This document shows, one piece after another, positions 15,238 to 19,365 of a stretch of 19,365 nt of DNA (position 1 is its first letter; every line of letters begins with the position of its first letter). Below the pieces are notes generated by a model. It saw only the letters and a program-made list of their open reading frames with translations, was not told the DNA's origin and did no database searches. The translations under genes were made by a program, and so were the position numbers. The DNA is from Clostridiales bacterium. GTDB taxonomy: Bacteria > Bacillota > Clostridia > Oscillospirales > CAG-272. The stretch spans positions 1-19,365 of the forward strand of contig DPGD01000013.1 in NCBI GenBank assembly GCA_003522145.1. Reading direction: 5' to 3'.

Positions 15238-15897
15238 ATGAAGAGAATTATAATCTTATTATTGGTATTCTCAGTCGTCTTTTTATCCGCATGTAATAGC
15301 ATTTCGTCAAGTATAAACACGGAAGAGAACAAGTCCATGATCGCTGGTTCCTATGAACAAGATCAAGAAGATGACAGCGGATCAAAGAACAATGAACAGG
15401 AGCATGAAAATAAAGAACAGTATGAAGCGCCCGCTGTAGTTGTTTTTCAGAGTCTTGATCAACTGAATGAGTTTGGTTCATTGAATGATTCTTCGTTTGA
15501 TGAGGAAAAAGAGTTCTTTATGAAGCATCCTGAAGCAACTCTCATTTCTGAGGACGAACTGTCAAAAATGATTTCCCTCACGAACAAAAGTTTTATTCCC
15601 GATGCACATTATTTTGGAACGAAAATTGATCAATTCGGTGGAACCTATTATTCTGATAGACATGAACTGGATTTGGTTTATTCTATCAAGGGGGTCAGAT
15701 ATCGATTTATTTACTCTTACGGCAGACAAGAGCAGTCTATGGACAGGACACCTGTTTGCAAATGCAATTTTGATAAATATTCGGTAGGCTTATATGAGAC
15801 TGATGGGTGTTATTTGGGACTGATCAATACTGATTATGCGGCAATCAGAATAATTGTTTATACAGATGATCTTTCGAGCATTCTTATTATTTCGTAA
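15238..15897 (+). CDS. Putative lipoprotein of unknown function
   Basis: A 219-residue protein with a clear lipoprotein signal: MKRIIILLLVFSVVFLSAC, lipidated Cys19 expected. A low-complexity acidic, Asn/Gln/Glu-rich spacer (about residues 25-60) would act as a tether away from the membrane. The folded part follows, with aromatic-rich segments (FGGTYYSDRHELDLVY, YRFIYSYGRQEQS) and a CKC pair near the C-terminus. No family is recognised. ATG 15238 is chosen because GGAGGAG lies 5 bases upstream; the frame is open further upstream but without a ribosome binding site. It starts 13 bases after the metalloprotease remnant and is probably co-transcribed, so it may be a partner or inhibitor of that protease (inference). 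Base composition is lower in GC than the arginine operon. Confidence 0.8.
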   Translation: MKRIIILLLVFSVVFLSACNSISSSINTEENKSMIAGSYEQDQEDDSGSKNNEQEHENKEQYEAPAVVVFQSLDQLNEFGSLNDSSFDEEKEFFMKHPEATLISEDELSKMISLTNKSFIPDAHYFGTKIDQFGGTYYSDRHELDLVYSIKGVRYRFIYSYGRQEQSMDRTPVCKCNFDKYSVGLYETDGCYLGLINTDYAAIRIIVYTDDLSSILIIS

Positions 15898-16102
15898 CAC
15901 GAGCAGACTTTTGGCTGTATCGCCTGGGGCTGGATGCTCCTTCCTTTGGTTTGGTATCAGGTATCTGTTTGTTGTGCAGAAGTGAAAAGGCATAACATGG
16001 ATATAAATAAAGTAACACCAATAAGCTGATAAGACAATTGAAGACGAACAAGGGGCTGATACCGTTTTTACAGGTGCGCTGTAGGGCGGCATATAATGAA
16101 GC

Positions 16103-16140
16103 AAAAGCACTGTTTCCCAATCGGGACGGTGCTTTTCCTT
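16103..16140 (+). terminator. Rho-independent terminator after the lipoprotein gene
   Basis: AAAAGCAC (16103-16110) pairs with GTGCTTTT (16129-16136); the stem extends inward with G-U pairs to a small loop near CCAATC. The T-rich sequence CTTTTCCTTT follows. The preceding 205 bases (15898-16102) show no supported gene or RNA. Confidence 0.7.
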
Positions 16141-16221
16141 TGTTTGGAAGGCTTTGCAGAAAAGGAAACAAAAGGCGGTCTCAAAAAAGAGCTTCGGAAC
16201 GATTCCTTTGAAAAGTAGTCA

Positions 16222-16245
16222 GATTTTACGAACGGATGCTGTTTT
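16222..16245 (+). repeat. 24-base direct repeat, right copy
   Basis: Matches 14215-14238 at 23 of 24 bases (core GATTTTACGAACG). It ends five bases before the -35 element of the mntP promoter. Confidence 0.6.
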
Positions 16246-16249
16246 CTGC

Positions 16250-16278
16250 TTGACAAGGCCCTTCATATATGCTATACT
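16250..16278 (+). promoter_or_regulatory. Sigma-A promoter of mntP
   Basis: TTGACA (16250-16255), 17-base spacer, TATACT (16273-16278). The predicted start near 16285 leaves a leader of only about 22 bases, too short for a yybP-ykoY manganese riboswitch. Confidence 0.87.
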
Positions 16279-16306
16279 GCAAAGACTTCTATTCAGGAGA
16301 AAGACT

Positions 16307-16879
16307 ATGGGATTTGTTGAGATTTTACTGATTGCCTTAGGCCTGTCTGCCGATGCTTTTGCGGTTTCGGTGTGCAAAGGGCTGTCGGCAGGGAAGCTGA
16401 AGCCCCGGCATTATCTGAGTGTTGGACTTTGGTTCGGCAGCTTTCAGGCACTGATGCCCTTTATCGGGTATCTGCTGGGCAGTACCTTTCAAAAATACAT
16501 CACAGCGGTTGACCACTGGATCGCCTTCGTGTTGCTCCTTCTGATCGGCGGAAATATGATTCGGGAGTCGTTTAGCAAAGAGGTGGACGAGTATAATTCT
16601 TCCTTCGGCGTAAGGACCATGCTGCTCATGGCCATTGCCACCAGTATAGACGCTCTGGCAATCGGCATTACCTTTGCTTTGTCAGACCTGCGCATGCCGG
16701 TTTGGGCGGCGGTGGGGATCATCGGCTGTATCACCTTCCTTCTTTCCGGAGTGGGGTTGAAGATCGGCAATGTATTCGGTACCAAATACAAGTCCAAGGC
16801 CGAATTTGCGGGGGGACTAATCCTCATTCTTCTCGGCGTCAAAATTCTTTTGGAGGGGCTTGGCGTTTTGCCCTTCTGA
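16307..16879 (+). CDS. mntP: Manganese efflux pump MntP
   Basis: A 190-residue inner-membrane protein with six predicted hydrophobic segments that exports Mn2+ and prevents manganese toxicity. It has the two-fold repeated architecture of the family: LSADAFAVSVCKG in the first half (Asp16) and ATSIDALAIG in the second, the conserved acidic residues of the transport path. Start is ATG 16307 after AGGAGA; the longer open frame from 16154 crosses a promoter and is not coding. It has its own promoter and terminator, so it is a single-gene unit. The usual upstream yybP-ykoY riboswitch is not seen, so regulation, if any, is probably by a protein. Confidence 0.94.
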   Translation: MGFVEILLIALGLSADAFAVSVCKGLSAGKLKPRHYLSVGLWFGSFQALMPFIGYLLGSTFQKYITAVDHWIAFVLLLLIGGNMIRESFSKEVDEYNSSFGVRTMLLMAIATSIDALAIGITFALSDLRMPVWAAVGIIGCITFLLSGVGLKIGNVFGTKYKSKAEFAGGLILILLGVKILLEGLGVLPF

Positions 16880-16906
16880 ACCTTTGGATATATCTGCGGA
16901 ATCTGC

Positions 16907-16950
16907 AGGGTCTGTTGCACCGGTTTGTGCGGCAGGCTCTTTTTGTTTTT
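16907..16950 (+). terminator. Rho-independent terminator of mntP
   Basis: AGGGTCTGTTGCAC (16907-16920) pairs over 14 positions, including four G-U pairs, with GTGCGGCAGGCTCT (16927-16940) around the loop CGGTTT. TTTTGTTTTTT follows. It lies 27 bases after the mntP stop. Confidence 0.85.
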
Positions 16951-16970
16951 TAAAAACTTTTTATTTTGTG

Positions 16971-17001
16971 TTGACACTTGAAGAAATTGTCCGTCTATAA
17001 G
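16971..17001 (+). promoter_or_regulatory. Possible upstream promoter of the DNRLRE/ricin protein gene
   Basis: TTGACA (16971-16976) and TATAAG (16996-17001), with a long 19-base spacer. Weaker than the promoter at 17135 because of the spacing. Confidence 0.35.
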
Positions 17002-17134
17002 AGTAAAAGGTTCCAAAGGAAGCAAAAGCGGAGCATGAAACAGAGTACAAAATGAGCGGAAAACCGAGCTTTTCCAAAGTGCGGTAATTTCTTGCCGTTT
17101 GATTGGATTTTTTTCCTAAATTTCAATTTTTTTA

Positions 17135-17163
17135 TTTACAAAAATTCCGATCTGTTGTATAAT
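17135..17163 (+). promoter_or_regulatory. Sigma-A promoter of the DNRLRE/ricin protein gene
   Basis: TTTACA (17135-17140), 17-base spacer, consensus TATAAT (17158-17163), in an AT-rich stretch. The leader of about 85 bases contains a tiny frame, ATGGATTCGATGCAATAA (17179-17196), which may be chance. Apart from this and the preceding terminator and possible promoter, 16951-17254 shows nothing recognisable. Confidence 0.8.
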
Positions 17164-17254
17164 AAAACAAGAAAGGGGATGGATTCGATGCAATAAGTCA
17201 GGAAAATCGACAAAAACAATAGAAATGGGAAGTACGAAAGGAGAAAAACTAAAA

Positions 17255-19365
17255 ATGAACAAATTCAGACAACTTCGAATAGCAGCACTATTATTCACAA
17301 TTGTTTTTCTGATTTCTTCTGTGCCGATCTCCGGTTATGGCAAAGAAAGCACCCAATCTGCGATTGGAATCACCGAGGGCAGTTCTGATATGGATGTTGA
17401 AGAATACGGAGCGAGTCCCAACGACGAAACACAGGAAGAGCTTGTACTCAGTGAAGTGGTATCCAGACGGGAAGAAAATGTGAAACACTTTGATTTGGGA
17501 CATGGCAGATTTCAGGCAGTGGCATACGGAAACGCCGTTCACAGAAAGGATGAAAACGGCGTATGGCAGGATATAGACAACCGGCTTTATCCTGCAAAAG
17601 ACCGTGCAGACCTATACGCAACGGCAGACGGCAGGACGACGATTTCTGCATATTCCCACTCCTCCAAAGCATTGATTACACTTCGTGAAAACGGCTATGT
17701 CATCGCTCTGGCTCCCGTGTTCACCCAGACAGCTGAAAAATTAAAAGCGGCATCTGCTGTCGAAATACAGAATCACAAGGAGAATAAAATTGACAGTGAT
17801 CGCACCTTAAGCATAAAGGATGCAGCAGAGGCATCAAATACGACCACGGTCAGGTATGCAGATGTATTTTCTTCTGTGGATGTTGAATACCTGCTTTCAG
17901 GGAATGACATCAAGGAAAATATCATTGTAAACGATGCACAAAATGAGTATACCTACTCCTTTGCCTTGGCTGTCGTAAATCTGACACCGGAATTAAAGCC
18001 AACCGGAGAGATTGTATTATCCGACTCTTCGACGGGTACGGAAGAATATTGGATTCCTGCCCCTTATATGTATGATGCTAATGGCGAAGTATCCTATGAT
18101 GCATCCTACGAGTTGTCAGGAGCAAAGGGCGCTTATATCCTCCGTGTTGTTGCTGAGAAAAAGTGGATAAATTCCGATGATCGGGCATTTCCGGTTGTTA
18201 TAGACCCGACGATCAAGAAAACGATCTTATATGACACTTATATCAGTTCTGCCGCACCGACGACCAACTATGGGACCTCCAGTGAGCTGTGGATCAGTTC
18301 CGGCAAAATCTCCTTTTTAAAACAGGAAATGCCCACCCTGCCCGACGGATGCGAGTTTCATGCGGCAAAGCTGTATGTATACTATTACTATTACGATAAA
18401 GTAACCGATGGGAGCCTCACTGCAGGAGCCTACCAGGTTTTGCATTCCTGGAGTGAATCGGGAACGAGTGGATTAACATGGAATATGGCAAGTCCGAGCA
18501 CCAATACCTATATCTCTTCCACGCGCCTTTCCGCGGGTCCCTTTTCAGGATCACGGGGAGCTTATGCCAATTCCCCCAAAACCGTCTCTTTTGATGTCAC
18601 CTCTGCGGCAGAAGCATGGTACGAAGGGACTTCACCGAATTACGGAATTGCGCTGAAATATGAGGGAGGTACAAACAGTTCGGTAATACTGAAATCCTGT
18701 GAAGCCGGAAGTCTGTATCGCGCATATTATATCATTACCTATACAGAGCCGGAGATCGTAAGCGGCGTATACAAAATCAAGAACGCTGCCAACGGTTTGT
18801 ACCTGGATGTGGATAACGGCGGAGCGACCGCAGGAACAAGAGTGCAGCAGTGGAGCACAGCAACAGAAGCAAACAAGAGAAATCAGTTGTTCAAGATCAC
18901 CTTTGTGCAAACCTACGACACAAACACCAAGCTGAACTATTATACGATCCGCCCGATGACCAATTCGGCGTTGGGCTTGGAGACAGCGCTCAGCGGCAGT
19001 CGCAATGCAACGATCAGCACAATGTCGGTCAATGACAGCTGGGCGGAGCTGACGGGAAATCAGCTGTGGGCGATATCCAAAGACGGAAGCTACTATACTC
19101 TGAAAAACGGAATGCCGTCAGCAAACAGCTACCTGACAGCGCCGGCAAGCGCCACCAACGGAGAGGCGGTATACACGGCAGACAGCGCAGGGACCACCTC
19201 CCAATGGATTCTGGAGCCCTATACCGGGGAAGCCCTGAACGGTGTCAGAAAGCTTTCGGGAGCGCTGAATCTGATTACCGGCGAAGAGCTCACCTATCAG
19301 ATTTGCATGTACAGCTCGGCGGTGGGCGTAAACGGGCCGGTCCGGTACAGCGTGAAAAACACCGA
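17255..19365 (+). CDS. Large secreted DNRLRE-domain and ricin-type lectin protein, 3' end beyond the window
   Basis: The frame is open from ATG 17255 to the last base: 703 codons so far. AAAGGAGA upstream is the ribosome binding site. The N-terminus is a signal peptide (MNKFRQLRIAALLFTIVFL, then ISSVPISGYG). Residues about 30-320 are an extracellular region of a kind that precedes such domains, including VYGNAVH-like AVAYGNAVHRKDENGVWQDID. Residues about 326-490 resemble a DNRLRE domain (DTYISSAAPTTNYGTSSELW, then FDVTSAAEAWY, NYGIALKYEG). A six-residue aromatic run, YVYYYYYD, sits inside it. Residues about 502-653 are a ricin B-like lectin (GVYKIKNAANGLYLDVD, VQQWS, QLWAIS, SQWILEP), probably binding sugar. 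Such proteins in Clostridia often continue into RHS/YD repeats and a C-terminal toxin; this cannot be seen here. No LPxTG or other anchor is visible in the part present. Confidence 0.85.
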   Translation, partial: MNKFRQLRIAALLFTIVFLISSVPISGYGKESTQSAIGITEGSSDMDVEEYGASPNDETQEELVLSEVVSRREENVKHFDLGHGRFQAVAYGNAVHRKDENGVWQDIDNRLYPAKDRADLYATADGRTTISAYSHSSKALITLRENGYVIALAPVFTQTAEKLKAASAVEIQNHKENKIDSDRTLSIKDAAEASNTTTVRYADVFSSVDVEYLLSGNDIKENIIVNDAQNEYTYSFALAVVNLTPELKPTGEIVLSDSSTGTEEYWIPAPYMYDANGEVSYDASYELSGAKGAYILRVVAEKKWINSDDRAFPVVIDPTIKKTILYDTYISSAAPTTNYGTSSELWISSGKISFLKQEMPTLPDGCEFHAAKLYVYYYYYDKVTDGSLTAGAYQVLHSWSESGTSGLTWNMASPSTNTYISSTRLSAGPFSGSRGAYANSPKTVSFDVTSAAEAWYEGTSPNYGIALKYEGGTNSSVILKSCEAGSLYRAYYIITYTEPEIVSGVYKIKNAANGLYLDVDNGGATAGTRVQQWSTATEANKRNQLFKITFVQTYDTNTKLNYYTIRPMTNSALGLETALSGSRNATISTMSVNDSWAELTGNQLWAISKDGSYYTLKNGMPSANSYLTAPASATNGEAVYTADSAGTTSQWILEPYTGEALNGVRKLSGALNLITGEELTYQICMYSSAVGVNGPVRYSVKNT

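Noticed and set aside
15887..16171. 94-codon minus-strand frame with a hydrophobic middle
   Set aside because: It crosses the terminator at 16103-16136 and has no ribosome binding site or recognisable family; an overlapping minus-strand frame is equally unconvincing.
16154..16306. Extended N-terminus of MntP
   Set aside because: The extension covers the promoter at 16250-16278; the ATG at 16307 has a good ribosome binding site and gives the family length.
16137..16306. yybP-ykoY manganese riboswitch before mntP
   Set aside because: The clear promoter leaves only about 22 transcribed bases before the gene, and no conserved riboswitch core was seen upstream.
1..19365. CRISPR array, tRNA, rRNA, transposase or integrase
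   Set aside because: None was seen on either strand; the only repeats are the short ones listed.

Overview
The window looks like chromosomal DNA from a Gram-positive anaerobe of the Clostridia (Bacillota), possibly a gut species. The grounds are AGGAGG-type ribosome binding sites, TTGACA/TATAAT promoters with 17-base spacing, hairpin-plus-T-run terminators, ArgR-type operators, an ArgJ-type (cyclic) arginine pathway, and a secreted DNRLRE/ricin-lectin protein of a kind common in gut Firmicutes. The taxonomic call is inference and no rRNA marker is present.

Bases 1-2787 hold an iron-siderophore/cobalamin-type ABC importer: binding lipoprotein, FecCD permease and ATPase, tightly overlapping. 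Each gene is broken by one single-base indel in a run of G, and each is otherwise full length. Bases 2895-3347 encode a Bcp-type peroxiredoxin. A 540-base gap follows, with a strong terminator and then a promoter region for arginine synthesis that has three ARG-box-like operators.

Bases 3888-14143 are one compact operon: argC, argJ, argB, argD, argF, carA, carB. Six of the seven junctions are short gaps or overlaps. Together these genes take glutamate to citrulline: ArgJ recycles acetyl groups, ArgB and ArgC make the semialdehyde, ArgD aminates it, CarAB supplies carbamoyl phosphate and ArgF makes citrulline. argG and argH are not in the window. The last gene is the most unusual feature. carB reads in frame into a complete diaminopimelate epimerase (DapF) domain, giving one 1344-residue protein that links the arginine/pyrimidine precursor step to the lysine and peptidoglycan branch. 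In the DapF part the first catalytic cysteine position is occupied by alanine. A strong terminator closes the operon.

Bases 14215-16245 are a lower-GC accessory segment bounded by two nearly identical 24-base direct repeats. It has a good promoter, a possible short leader peptide overlapping a 13-bp hairpin, a decayed secreted zinc metalloprotease gene and a lipoprotein of unknown function. mntP (manganese efflux) follows with its own promoter and terminator. The window ends inside a large secreted protein with a signal peptide, a DNRLRE-like domain and a ricin-type lectin domain, whose C-terminal part lies beyond the window.
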